A stretch of DNA of 35,263 nt, from positions 1 through 35,263 of IMG/VR virus record IMGVR_UViG_3300046318_000156. The stretch is one strand, 5' to 3'. A model generated the notes under the pieces. That model did no database searches, was not told the origin of the DNA, and was given only the letters and a program-made list of their open reading frames with translations. Source of the stretch: a virus. The position numbers and the translations under genes were made by a program. Positions 1 to 6,225 of this stretch are shown here, in pieces (within the stretch, counting starts at the first letter, position 1; the number at the start of each line of letters is the position of its first letter).

Positions 1-316
1 GGATAGGTGCGTAACACTGCGGGCGGGGTGTCATCCGGTCGTGATCTGGCAGAATTTGACCCACTCCCCCCTATTAGGGTGGGGGTCTATGTTTTAGGTG
101 GGGTTAGGTGGCTTGTAGGCGGTCGTTTAGGGTTGCTTATGAGCGTGAGTTCGTGGCCGTGTTTTCGTGGCGTGTACGGGCATCCTATGGCGTTTTAGGT
201 GCTTAGGGTATAAAAATAGGCCCTTTGGTGGGCCGGTGGTGGGGTTGTAGTGGCTTATCCGGGTAATGCTAAACCCCTAAGCGGTTAGGCCTAGGGGTTA
301 GCGGTGGAGCGGTTAG
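1..316. other. GC-rich non-coding left end
   Basis: I see no convincing gene here. The first 240 bases are G-rich on the plus strand with many TTAGG or TAGGT steps, and contain an imperfect hairpin of C and G runs at about 64-87. At 272-299 an 8-bp perfect stem (AACCCCTA paired with TAGGGGTT, 12-nt loop) lies just downstream of the leftmost minus-strand gene and could end that transcript, but it has no U tract. The stretch could also hold packaging or end sequences, because the terminase genes sit at the other edge of the window. That is inference. Confidence 0.45.
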
Positions 317-676
317 TTAGTCGTCATGGCTCCAAAACTTATTGGAGCACTCAAGACATAGGCCCAGCTCTTCACGGTGTACCTCAGTGCTTATCGGGGT
401 GCTGCACTCGTTACACGGGGTTAGGTCATGGATAAAGTTGCCGCCGTTTTGATATCTCCACGTGGAATTATTCCACTCTTTATATACTGCCGGCCGAATA
501 GCGGCAGCACCTAGTGGCTCAGGGTAGCCGCTATCGAGTAGCTCATCCAGTGCATCCCACGCGGCGGCTTTGGCACTGGTCGCCCACTGGTATACCTCAT
601 GCGAGACGTTAGCAAACTTGACACGGTAATAAGTCTCTTCATCCGTGGCGGTTGTGTTAGTTGAGTTGATCACCAT
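317..676 (-). CDS. Hypothetical protein with C-terminal zinc ribbon
   Basis: This 119-residue protein is of unknown function. The C-terminal third has two CxxC pairs (CNEC and CLEC, about 20 residues apart), which fits a structural zinc ribbon. The N-terminal part (YYRVKFANVSHEVYQW, then an alanine-rich helix and DELLDSGYPEP) looks globular and soluble. It is the last gene of the leftward block of small unknown genes. A weak AAAGGGAATAAAT ribosome site precedes the ATG. Genes at this genome end in actinophages are often early and non-essential; that role is only inferred. Confidence 0.7.
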   Translation of the reverse strand: MVINSTNTTATDEETYYRVKFANVSHEVYQWATSAKAAAWDALDELLDSGYPEPLGAAAIRPAVYKEWNNSTWRYQNGGNFIHDLTPCNECSTPISTEVHREELGLCLECSNKFWSHDD

Positions 677-691
677 TTTTATTTATTCCCT

Positions 692-799
692 TTAGTAATT
701 CTTGCGAATAGTTTTATTAGTTTGGTCGGCCATCACGCCGATAGATACGAGCACGACATATAACCATCCGGCACCTATTGTCTTGAGATACTTATCCAC
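692..799 (-). CDS. 35-residue single-pass membrane protein (GTG start)
   Basis: The reading frame starts at a GTG that shares its first base with the TAG stop of the gene before it, and ends at TAA at 692. It encodes 35 residues: a charged start (VDKYLKT), one hydrophobic segment of about 17 residues (IGAGWLYVVLVSIGVMA), then a basic tail ending KTIRKNY. There is no clear ribosome site, so translation would depend on coupling. It fills what would otherwise be a 120-bp gap. Function is unknown. The gene is plausible but short enough to be a chance frame. Confidence 0.5.
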   Translation of the reverse strand: MDKYLKTIGAGWLYVVLVSIGVMADQTNKTIRKNY

Positions 800-1119
800 T
801 ATGCGATGCTATCTAGTCGAGACTTGATTAGGTCAATAACTAACCCGAGACTTAGGCCCGTGTAATCATCATCTAACAATTCTTGAAATAGCATGATTAG
901 GTGGTCGGTTGAGTAGCACACTCCGAGCTCATCCATGGTGTAATGCAGCTTGTTAGGCTCGTCACCGTTTTCAGTGTCGATGCTATAAATAGCGGTCATG
1001 GTTTCGCCGTACTCTACCCGGTCGCTTGAGTCCCAGTGTTGAGCTATCTGTTCAGCTTCACGTAATGAGTCGGCCTCAATGCTAAAAGTTTCGCCGGTGA
1101 TAAACGTGTAATTGCTCAT
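799..1119 (-). CDS. Hypothetical acidic protein
   Basis: An acidic 106-residue protein of unknown function with no membrane segment. It starts MSNYTFITGETFSIEADSL; this opening and the following ADSLREAEQIAQ resemble short phage proteins with a small beta-alpha fold, but I cannot name a family. It lies one base from the upstream gene, and its stop overlaps the GTG of the 35-residue membrane protein. It belongs to the left-end block with GGCC-rich composition. Confidence 0.7.
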   Translation of the reverse strand: MSNYTFITGETFSIEADSLREAEQIAQHWDSSDRVEYGETMTAIYSIDTENGDEPNKLHYTMDELGVCYSTDHLIMLFQELLDDDYTGLSLGLVIDLIKSRLDSIA

Positions 1120-1120
1120 T

Positions 1121-1402
1121 TTATTTTTTACCCCTTATCTGTTCGCTTATTGTTATTGACTTGAGCCGGCCAATTCCCGGCTCAAATTCGTTGCCACTTA
1201 CGTAATACGATAGGCGGCGTGGTCGGCCGGCCATCCGGTAACTTATCTCGTTGCGAATAACCCGGCGGCATGAGCGGTGGGCATTTTCAGCCACTCTCTC
1301 AGCTTCACCCGTGTTGCCTAGTGGCACGGTAAAGGTTGCTTTAGCATGCCAATTACCAAAACCATCGGCCCAGCTTGTGACCGTGTAATCTTGTGACTTC
1401 AT
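1121..1402 (-). CDS. Hypothetical basic protein
   Basis: A 93-residue basic protein of unknown function. The middle is rich in arginine (ENAHRSCRRVIRNEIS, then RMAGRPRRLSYYV) and the N-terminal part is beta-like (YTVTSWADGFGNWHAKATFTVP). Its ATG overlaps the end of the upstream gene by four bases (ATGA), which indicates translational coupling. Arginine richness would allow nucleic-acid contact, but there is no recognisable motif. Confidence 0.7.
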   Translation of the reverse strand: MKSQDYTVTSWADGFGNWHAKATFTVPLGNTGEAERVAENAHRSCRRVIRNEISYRMAGRPRRLSYYVSGNEFEPGIGRLKSITISEQIRGKK

Positions 1403-1974
1403 GAGTTGATCAACTCACTTTTAGCCACTGCATCACTGCCGAATATGTCACGGCCGGCATCGGCCAGCGTGTAATCGTTAGATAGCGTTACCATTCCGCA
1501 TGAGTCGGTAATCTCCCAGCGTTGCAAAGTGTCGCCATTTTTAGCGTTCACGTAAGTTTCTAGTGATTCGATGGCCACCGTGTAAATGTCACCCCTAAAC
1601 CACGCTTCAATATCGGCGGTTGCATTTTTACTATTTAGCCACTCACCATCTGAGCCGGCATCGGCATAGACAACAATATCGGCCCACTCACCCTGCGAGT
1701 AGCCACGTAATGCCAGCGTTTTATATGTCCGGTTAGATAGGTGCATATATAGGCCGATAGCTCGCTCCCAGCGGCCACGGTCAAGGTATCGGGTTAGGCG
1801 GTCAAGGTCATCCGTACACTGGCCGCCGTTGGTAATGCCTAAATTGCGAGCAATATTAAGCGTGTAAATTCCGACACCTTCACCCGTTAGCTCGTTCCAG
1901 TTGTAACTGCCATGGTCAAGATAAGCGGCTAGGCGTGTTGTCTCGTTTATATCTAGTGTTGCTATTGTCTCCAT
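1399..1974 (-). CDS. Hypothetical protein, 191 residues
   Basis: A soluble, acidic protein of unknown function. It has many tyrosine and tryptophan residues (LDHGSYNWNELTGEGVGIYTLNI is its opening region) and a C-terminal segment resembling a DUF-type phage protein (SNDYTLADAGRDIFGSDAVA). No catalytic motif or transmembrane helix is visible. It sits five bases after the 245-residue gene and overlaps the next gene by four bases, so the block is one operon read from the promoter near 2.9 kb. Confidence 0.7.
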   Translation of the reverse strand: METIATLDINETTRLAAYLDHGSYNWNELTGEGVGIYTLNIARNLGITNGGQCTDDLDRLTRYLDRGRWERAIGLYMHLSNRTYKTLALRGYSQGEWADIVVYADAGSDGEWLNSKNATADIEAWFRGDIYTVAIESLETYVNAKNGDTLQRWEITDSCGMVTLSNDYTLADAGRDIFGSDAVAKSELINS

Positions 1975-1979
1975 TTTTG

Positions 1980-2717
1980 TTATCTCCCTTGTACGATTAG
2001 CGGCTCGTGGTCAATAGGGCAACCGTTACCGGCATGCCATTCATCGGATGGCTCCCACTCACGGGGCACGGTTAGCTCAATAAGCATGTCCGGCGTAGCT
2101 TGTGAGTCGGGTAATTCGTAGTAATTGACTTGATTATCGCAATAGTCGATAAAAAACTCACACTTGCTGCATCTAAGCGATGCATCACTTATGCCGCATA
2201 TTACCGACTCAATATCTCCCGTAAAAATAACCGGCTTAGTATATCCACCACGTACATCGCAACCTCCGTGAACTTGCAAGATAAGATATTCGGCATCGCC
2301 TAAGCTAAACGCCGTGCCCTGGATAGTTTGACTCAATAGGTCACCGTCAAAATTGTAGGTGTTGAACTCCCAGCGGCCACCCTCGTAATATCCTGAGTCA
2401 CTGGCAACCCCTAGTATGTCTAAAAATGTCTCGATGTTGTCACTCCATGATTCATTAGGTCGATCACCATCATATAAACGCCATGCAGCATCTAGGGCCG
2501 GAGCGTACTCCAAACGGTTATTTAGGTAATGGAATAGGTCGACCGTAATCTCACCATATTCATCTACAGTTCCGGCCGGTGCAGCTTCATAGTCTGCAAG
2601 TGTTTTGCCGGCGTTACGCTCCCAGTGACGGCCATAGTAGCCGCCAGAGTCGAGCATCGAGCCGCCGGTGTTTTCGGTTAGCATGTCGGCTATTTTTTGA
2701 GCGGTTATGTTAGTCAT
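1980..2717 (-). CDS. Hypothetical protein with cysteine cluster, 245 residues
   Basis: The largest of the left-end unknown genes. The N-terminal half is rich in glycine, tyrosine and aspartate (TGGSMLDSGGYYGRHWERN). A later segment reads like a folded sensor or inhibitor domain (LGDAEYLILQVHGGCDVRGGY), followed by a cysteine group (CSKCEFFIDYC) that could bind zinc. The start motif (ITAQKIADMLTENTGGSMLDSGGYYGRHWE) appears in other actinophage proteins as far as I recall, always without an assigned role. It follows the 47-residue membrane protein in the same operon. Confidence 0.75.
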   Translation of the reverse strand: MTNITAQKIADMLTENTGGSMLDSGGYYGRHWERNAGKTLADYEAAPAGTVDEYGEITVDLFHYLNNRLEYAPALDAAWRLYDGDRPNESWSDNIETFLDILGVASDSGYYEGGRWEFNTYNFDGDLLSQTIQGTAFSLGDAEYLILQVHGGCDVRGGYTKPVIFTGDIESVICGISDASLRCSKCEFFIDYCDNQVNYYELPDSQATPDMLIELTVPREWEPSDEWHAGNGCPIDHEPLIVQGR

Positions 2718-2720
2718 TTT

Positions 2721-2864
2721 TTATGCCCTAATAGCTAGGCCGATTCCGGCAGCGGTTACGATTACGGCCAGCGTTGCGATGGCGTTTTGGTTAGTTGTGT
2801 TGTTGACGTAAACGATTAGCACACTTAGGCCGGCCACTATGCCGGTAAACTTTAGCAACTTCAT
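2721..2864 (-). CDS. 47-residue membrane protein
   Basis: A small protein with two predicted membrane segments: residues about 4-20 (LKFTGIVAGLSVLIVYV) and about 28-45 (NAIATLAVIVTAAGIGLAIR), joined by a short polar turn with NNTTN. An AAAGGGG ribosome site lies six bases before the ATG. It is the first gene after the strong leftward promoter at 2910-2939, so it is probably the best expressed of this block. It could be a holin-like or superinfection-type membrane protein, but nothing specific identifies it. Confidence 0.7.
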   Translation of the reverse strand: MKLLKFTGIVAGLSVLIVYVNNTTNQNAIATLAVIVTAAGIGLAIRA

Positions 2865-2909
2865 TTTTTACCCCTTTATTCACGCCTAGCAATTTACTAG
2901 GTTATAAAT

Positions 2910-2939
2910 AGGATAGTAAGAAAACGCTACAAGTGTCAA
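2910..2939 (-). promoter_or_regulatory. Leftward promoter of the left-end operon
   Basis: On the minus strand a perfect TTGACA (2934-2939) is followed after 18 bp by TATCCT (2910-2915). The expected start of transcription is near 2903, about 40 bases ahead of the 47-residue membrane protein gene. The 18-bp spacing matches other promoters in this window. Confidence 0.7.
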
Positions 2940-2972
2940 GTTTGAACATTCATTTATTTATAACATTTAGGT

Positions 2973-2985
2973 AACGGTAACCGTT
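2973..2985. promoter_or_regulatory. Operator-like inverted repeat
   Basis: AACGGT and ACCGTT form a perfect 6-bp inverted repeat around a single base, about 35 bp upstream of the leftward promoter's -35 box. It is a candidate binding site for a dimeric regulator such as the winged-helix protein encoded at 7.7-8.0 kb. No direct evidence links the two. Confidence 0.35.
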
Positions 2986-3105
2986 GCTCATAGGGCCATT
3001 TATTGAGCCATCCATCTAGGTAATTGCACCGGCAGCTCGTGGCTATTTTTTGCTGAGATATCCAGCTCAAGACTCAGATAGTGCCACGCCTAGACATGTC
3101 TAAAG

Positions 3106-3126
3106 TTATCCACAGGGTTATCCACA
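3106..3126 (+). promoter_or_regulatory. Two tandem DnaA boxes
   Basis: Two exact TTATCCACA nine-mers start at 3106 and 3118, in direct orientation with a 12-bp period. This is the strongest known form of the bacterial DnaA box. In a phage without a recognisable replication initiator, the pair suggests recruitment of host DnaA to an origin here. Confidence 0.65.
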
Positions 3127-3136
3127 AGGTTGCTTA

Positions 3137-3152
3137 TCGAACACTTGTTTGC
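3137..3152. promoter_or_regulatory. Degenerate LexA box
   Basis: The sequence has an exact left half-site TCGAAC, four bases, then GTTTGC, which differs at two positions from the consensus right half-site GTTCGA. It lies 45 bp from the perfect box and only 11 bp after the second DnaA box. Confidence 0.4.
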
Positions 3153-3181
3153 ATAAAAACGTGTCAAGAGGGGCTTGATAT

Positions 3182-3197
3182 TCGAACACCTGTTCGA
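3182..3197. promoter_or_regulatory. Perfect actinobacterial LexA (SOS) box
   Basis: TCGAAC-ACCT-GTTCGA is an exact match to the SOS box consensus of mycobacteria and corynebacteria, TCGAAC(N4)GTTCGA. A perfect minus-strand TTGACA (3163-3168) lies 13 bp away, so LexA bound here could cover a leftward promoter, though I could not find a good -10 box at a normal distance. Chance occurrence of the full 12 defined bases in 35 kb is very unlikely. Confidence 0.75.
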
Positions 3198-3226
3198 GTC
3201 GTTTTTTCCCGTTTTTTGCGATTTTC

Positions 3227-3271
3227 AACCAGATTTTAACCAGATTTTTACCAGATTTTTAAACCAGATTT
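3227..3271 (+). repeat. AT-rich array of 11-bp CCAGATTT repeats
   Basis: Four copies of (A/T)ACCAGATTT start at 3227, 3238, 3249 and 3262, so the period is 11, 11 and 13 bp, close to one helical turn. The last copy is also the final codons and stop of the HNH gene. More copies lie inside the following genes. The array could be iterons, an unwinding element, or slippage products. Confidence 0.7.
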
Positions 3272-3585
3272 GACCGCTTACGATTACAAGTCCGGTGTGC
3301 AGCTCTCAACTCGGCAGTCGAACCAGATTCTGCCGGAATCACGTGATCTGCCTCCCAAGGATCCCCAGCACGCAGACCCTCACCACACAACCAACACACC
3401 AAAGCACTAGCACGAACAGCCGCAGCTCTAGCCTTATAAGAACCAGAATACTGACCAGAATTTTTCTTAACCTCAGCCCGTTTAATGTCGTGAAGTTTTT
3501 TAACCAGATTTTCGTGATAGTCGCACCGATTACCACCAGAAGTTAGCACACCACAATCGGCACAAGGTTTAGGAAAACGACCCAT
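3259..3585 (-). CDS. HNH endonuclease with N-terminal zinc finger
   Basis: A 108-residue protein. Cys8, Cys11, Cys21 and His24 form a small zinc finger. Residues 64-101 form an HNH motif: CWLC (64-67), DH at 80-81, His97, Cys100 and Asn101. HNH proteins of this size cut or nick DNA; phage ones can be homing enzymes or help packaging. This one lies far from the terminase, at the edge of the origin-like region. Its ATG shares one base with the stop of the FmdB-type gene (TAATG). Its final codons (SNLV) are part of the CCAGATT repeat array. Confidence 0.85.
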   Translation of the reverse strand: MGRFPKPCADCGVLTSGGNRCDYHENLVKKLHDIKRAEVKKNSGQYSGSYKARAAAVRASALVCWLCGEGLRAGDPWEADHVIPAESGSTAELRAAHRTCNRKRSNLV

Positions 3586-3758
3586 TAGTTCTTATCCTTG
3601 CCCCAACCAGATCCCTTAAAGGTTACGGCTCCAACACCGTACTGGCGTGTCATCAATTTGCCACACTCACACCGGCACTGAAACCCATCAATTTCTTTGA
3701 AACCAACGGTTAGCGTATTTGTTTTCCCACACTCACACTTAAAGTCATAGACCGGCAT
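3585..3758 (-). CDS. FmdB-type zinc ribbon protein
   Basis: A 57-residue protein beginning MPVYDFKCECGK with a second pair CRCECGK and ending FKGSGWGKDKN. The opening M-P-x-Y-D-F-x-C-x-x-C-G, the second CxCxCG and the glycine-tryptophan-lysine end are typical of the FmdB/CxxC zinc-ribbon family, thought to be regulatory or structural zinc proteins. The start overlaps the preceding stop (TAATG), and its stop overlaps the HNH start the same way, so it sits in a tightly coupled operon. Confidence 0.8.
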   Translation of the reverse strand: MPVYDFKCECGKTNTLTVGFKEIDGFQCRCECGKLMTRQYGVGAVTFKGSGWGKDKN

Positions 3759-3970
3759 TATTTACCTGCTTGTTTTGGTTTAGCAATGTGTGTGTCTAGA
3801 TGTGCTTGTAAATGATTTTCCGCAATCAAACTAAAACAAGTGCGACAGGTGTAACCAGATTGAGCTTTAGAAACTACTCCACCGGCACCAGTTTTCTTTT
3901 TACCGCCAGAGACTTTGACTAAAAGTATTTCTTCATCAATGTAAAATTTGTTTATTTTTGACTTAAGCAT
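3758..3970 (-). CDS. Small C2H2 zinc-finger protein
   Basis: A 70-residue basic protein starting MLKSKINKFYIDEE. I chose the ATG at 3970 because it lies in the last codons of the upstream gene (eight-base overlap ATGCTTAA); the same frame is open further upstream but would overlap that gene by more than 100 bases. Near the C-terminus, CRTC followed by 11 residues and HLDTH makes a classical C2H2 finger. The glycine-lysine linker (SGGKKKTGAGG) ahead of it is probably flexible. DNA or RNA binding is a reasonable inference. Confidence 0.75.
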   Translation of the reverse strand: MLKSKINKFYIDEEILLVKVSGGKKKTGAGGVVSKAQSGYTCRTCFSLIAENHLQAHLDTHIAKPKQAGK

Positions 3971-4208
3971 TTTGCTTCTTTCCAGCTCGTAGCAACCTTG
4001 CGTAGTGAGTCCCACACAAGTTTTTTGCGTGAACAGGAGCTCCGCACTCGGTACAGGTTTTTGAACCAAATGCTTCATATACAGCCATTTGAATAGCGGG
4101 ATCTAAAGTGATACCACCAGATTTTCTCAAGCGGTAAGCTGCCATGTAGTGTGCTTGACACAACCCACGAGTGTATTTGTTTCTACTGCAATTCTCTACT
4201 GAACACAT
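3963..4208 (-). CDS. Double zinc-finger protein, CxxxxC...CxxHY type
   Basis: An 81-residue protein with two copies of the same zinc motif: CSVENC followed by TRGLCQAHY near the start, and CTECG followed by AKNLCGTHY near the end. The motif (C-x2/4-C, about 10 residues, G-L-C-x-x-H-Y) is found alone or beside HNH domains in many phages. The gene at 6.0-6.2 kb has one copy and may be a relative. An AAGGGGATTT ribosome site precedes the ATG. Confidence 0.75.
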   Translation of the reverse strand: MCSVENCSRNKYTRGLCQAHYMAAYRLRKSGGITLDPAIQMAVYEAFGSKTCTECGAPVHAKNLCGTHYARLLRAGKKQNA

Positions 4209-4221
4209 AAATCCCCTTTTC

Positions 4222-5400
4222 TCACAGTTTATATACAGTTCCCTTAAAATGCAAACCCTTAATCAACTCAAAACAAGTAATGCCCGTACTAGAGTCGTTT
4301 CCTGACATTAGACGGAACCAATCGGAACCGTTATCACTAGTCGAGGCTTGAACCCACCACCGCGATCCGCCGTTGTGTGCCTGACCAATCTCCTCAACCC
4401 TGAGGTGGTGAAAATGACCAGAAATGAAAGTCGTGAAATTTGAGCATGGCCCTTGACCAAATGCTTGCTTCTCCAGCCACTGCTGGACGCTGTTAGGGCG
4501 TTTAGCCTGATGACCGTGTGCCACTGCCAAAACGTGAAAGTTATCGCCCCACACGTCAAATGCCAGCGATTCATCATACGGCTGTGGGATCAGGTAGTTG
4601 ACATCCATACCGAGTTCGGTTGTTAGACGGCGTAACTGCTGAAGAATAACAATGCCCCAATCATCCAAACCTGGCTTACCAACAGTCTGACCGTTGAACC
4701 GAAACTGGCAGTGATTAGACGCTACAGAGGCGTAAGTGACGGGTGCGTATTTGTGAGCAATCTTGATCAGATCCCACATCAGAGCAGCTGCGAGATCCAC
4801 CTGTTGCATCGGGCTTAGGTCGTTCGATTCCAACTGAGCCATAGAAGCTGCGTTAGATACAGACTCGATAATGTCACCAGCGTCAACAATTATGACCTTC
4901 TCATACTTACCCGCTTTAAGTTTTGCCTCAATAGCCTGATACGACTCAAACACACGAGCAACCAGATCTTGAGTGTTACCCCTAGACCCAACCTTGCCAA
5001 CTTGAAAATCAGCAGCAACAATAACAAAAGCCTTACCATTGTTTAAAGTCTTATCCGATAATAACGGCTTCTTTACTGCTCTTTTAGCCTGAGCATACAA
5101 AGTAGGCAAATCAGATTCAAGAACACCCTTCTTACGGAACCGGAAACGGTACGCCGTCAACCACTGAGGATCCAGCGGGAAAGGTCGGGCAACCTGCCAT
5201 CGGCTAGTTCTAGGTTCTCCAACAATCTCAATCTCAGCCGGATCAAATCCAGCCTCAACTAAGAACTTGTCAAAGTCAGGTTTCTCATCAGGTAAAAAGC
5301 CTTGCGTAGTGGCTTCACCCTCAGACCCGTTGAACTCGACAGCAGGTCGCCAGTCTTTAGGAACATCAACCTTAGGGGCTGGTGTCAAATCTTCGAGCAC
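4222..5400 (-). CDS. Calcineurin-like metallophosphoesterase
   Basis: A 392-residue protein with the ordered motifs of the metallophosphoesterase superfamily: DFQ (131-133), DAGD (173-176), SNH (228-230), HGH (295-297) and GHFH (328-331). The first motif has glutamine where DxH is usual, which is seen in some phage members. The superfamily includes Mre11/SbcD nucleases, so a role in DNA processing is likely, but cyclic-nucleotide or protein phosphatase activity is not excluded. The first 110 residues are proline-rich and probably a separate region. I prefer the GTG start at 5400, eight bases after GGAAAG; a TTG two codons earlier is possible. The start overlaps the end of the gene for the HTH-like protein. 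Confidence 0.85.
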   Translation of the reverse strand: MLEDLTPAPKVDVPKDWRPAVEFNGSEGEATTQGFLPDEKPDFDKFLVEAGFDPAEIEIVGEPRTSRWQVARPFPLDPQWLTAYRFRFRKKGVLESDLPTLYAQAKRAVKKPLLSDKTLNNGKAFVIVAADFQVGKVGSRGNTQDLVARVFESYQAIEAKLKAGKYEKVIIVDAGDIIESVSNAASMAQLESNDLSPMQQVDLAAALMWDLIKIAHKYAPVTYASVASNHCQFRFNGQTVGKPGLDDWGIVILQQLRRLTTELGMDVNYLIPQPYDESLAFDVWGDNFHVLAVAHGHQAKRPNSVQQWLEKQAFGQGPCSNFTTFISGHFHHLRVEEIGQAHNGGSRWWVQASTSDNGSDWFRLMSGNDSSTGITCFELIKGLHFKGTVYKL

Positions 5401-5615
5401 GGGCAACGCTTTCCACGATGACGTTCAATCACCGTTCTAGACAAAGTAACTCCCCTAGCACCAAGAGCTGCAACCAAAGCATTAATAGACCAAGCAGGGT
5501 CAGCAATAGCGTTCAGGAGAATCTCCCCATCTTCTTTACTTAATTCTTTTGCTCGTTCAGCAACTGTGCAAACCCTAACCTTCACAGGTGGGGTCATCCC
5601 TTTTAAAATGCTCAT
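5385..5615 (-). CDS. HTH-like DNA-binding protein with CPC tail
   Basis: A 76-residue protein. The region ILLNAIADPAWSINALVAAL followed by VTLSRTVIERHRGKRCPC looks like a helix-turn-helix: the second part is the recognition helix ending in R-H-R-x-x-x-C-x-C. From memory, similar small proteins lie just ahead of metallophosphoesterase genes in other actinophages, as here. AGGG lies seven bases before the ATG. The last 16 bases overlap the phosphoesterase start, so the two are likely made together. Confidence 0.7.
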   Translation of the reverse strand: MSILKGMTPPVKVRVCTVAERAKELSKEDGEILLNAIADPAWSINALVAALGARGVTLSRTVIERHRGKRCPCSKI

Positions 5616-5624
5616 AGTTCAACC

Positions 5625-5813
5625 CTATCGGTTAACAGGAAATTCCTCTAGTAATGCTTCACACAAATTTCTTGTAGCCTCATACGGGGCATAGCTGCGT
5701 TGTTCCTCTTTCAGAATCGCCCACAAATGGTGGCGAATGTGATCAAAGTCTTCTGACCAAACCAAATTAGGTGACTCAAGTAGTTCTATTGCTTGCTCAA
5801 TCACGGGATCCAT
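5625..5813 (-). CDS. Hypothetical small helical protein
   Basis: A 62-residue acidic protein, mostly alpha-helical by composition (MDPVIEQAIELLE, then HHLWAILKEEQR and LCEALLEEF). There is no recognised family. It overlaps the end of the upstream 54-residue gene by 17 bases. Confidence 0.6.
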   Translation of the reverse strand: MDPVIEQAIELLESPNLVWSEDFDHIRHHLWAILKEEQRSYAPYEATRNLCEALLEEFPVNR

Positions 5814-5961
5814 AAATTTCCTTCACAGCCTTCTCCATCTGATCAACAGACTCGGCACACTCATCAATAATCTTGTTCAGGCTTTTCAACCCAATTTCTA
5901 GCAACTGAAGTCGCATCTCTACCATTAGCAGAGCCGCTTCCCTTTCAGTGATGTCTTTCAT
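5797..5961 (-). CDS. Hypothetical 54-residue helical protein
   Basis: The frame runs from an ATG at 5961 to TGA at 5797 and encodes an amphipathic helix-rich protein (MKDITEREAALLMVEMRLQL then ESVDQMEKAVKEIYG). AAGGAGA lies five bases before the ATG, a good ribosome site. It overlaps both neighbours, as is usual in this block. Function unknown; a short coiled coil is likely. Confidence 0.65.
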   Translation of the reverse strand: MKDITEREAALLMVEMRLQLLEIGLKSLNKIIDECAESVDQMEKAVKEIYGSRD

Positions 5962-6034
5962 TGTTTCTCCTTATAAGTTCAATAATTACTACGCCTACAG
6001 CCAGTCCGGTGCAGATCATAAACCAGCCGATCAT
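5945..6034 (-). CDS. 29-residue single-pass membrane protein
   Basis: ATG at 6034 overlaps the preceding TGA (ATGA). The peptide has one hydrophobic segment (MIGWFMICTGLAVGVVIIEL) followed by a basic and polar tail (IRRNNERHH), so it would insert with the tail inside. The end of the frame contains the ribosome site and start of the 54-residue gene. It may be a real micro-protein or simply a coupling leader. Confidence 0.5.
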   Translation of the reverse strand: MIGWFMICTGLAVGVVIIELIRRNNERHH

Positions 6035-6225
6035 GCAAGCCTCAGATGGTTTTTGACCCACAGCCAGTAATCGTCTTTTTCTGCATCGTTTAAAGCGACT
6101 GTTGGTGAGTGCGGTTTAGTTAGGTGTCTGTTCTCACGCATCCAGGCTCCGTAATGAGTTCTACAAAGCCCTCTAGCGTTGTTCTCATACTCGCAACCGT
6201 CTACAGAGCATTTAGGTCTAGCCAT
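6031..6225 (-). CDS. Single zinc-finger protein, CxxxxC...CxxHY type
   Basis: A 64-residue protein with CSVDGC, then ARGLCRTHYGAW, the same zinc motif seen twice in the gene at 3963-4208. The C-terminal half is a charged helix with tryptophans (KDDYWLWVKNHLRL). GGCAGAAACAA precedes the ATG, and the start lies inside the end of the gene before it. Confidence 0.7.
   Translation of the reverse strand: MARPKCSVDGCEYENNARGLCRTHYGAWMRENRHLTKPHSPTVALNDAEKDDYWLWVKNHLRLA

Larger units (their letters stand above)
2865..3258. other. Control region with origin-like features
   Basis: This 394-bp stretch has no gene that I can support. From left to right it contains a leftward sigma-70-type promoter, an inverted repeat (AACGGT-A-ACCGTT), two exact DnaA boxes, a degenerate LexA box, a perfect LexA box, poly-T and poly-G steps, and an AT-rich array of CCAGATTT repeats that runs into the 3' end of the HNH gene. 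The mixture of DnaA boxes and an AT-rich repeat array next to each other is what a theta-type origin looks like; that role is an inference. Confidence 0.55.

Noticed and set aside
61-120. G-quadruplex at the left end
   Set aside because: The G runs are separated by loops longer than the usual limit, so a stable intramolecular form is doubtful.
7-198. 63-codon plus-strand frame at the left end
   Set aside because: It has no ribosome site, no recognisable motif and an odd glycine/leucine-rich composition typical of G-rich DNA read by chance.
3758-4078. Longer form of the C2H2 protein starting at 4078
   Set aside because: The extra part would overlap the double zinc-finger gene by over 100 bases; the ATG at 3970 gives the usual short overlap.
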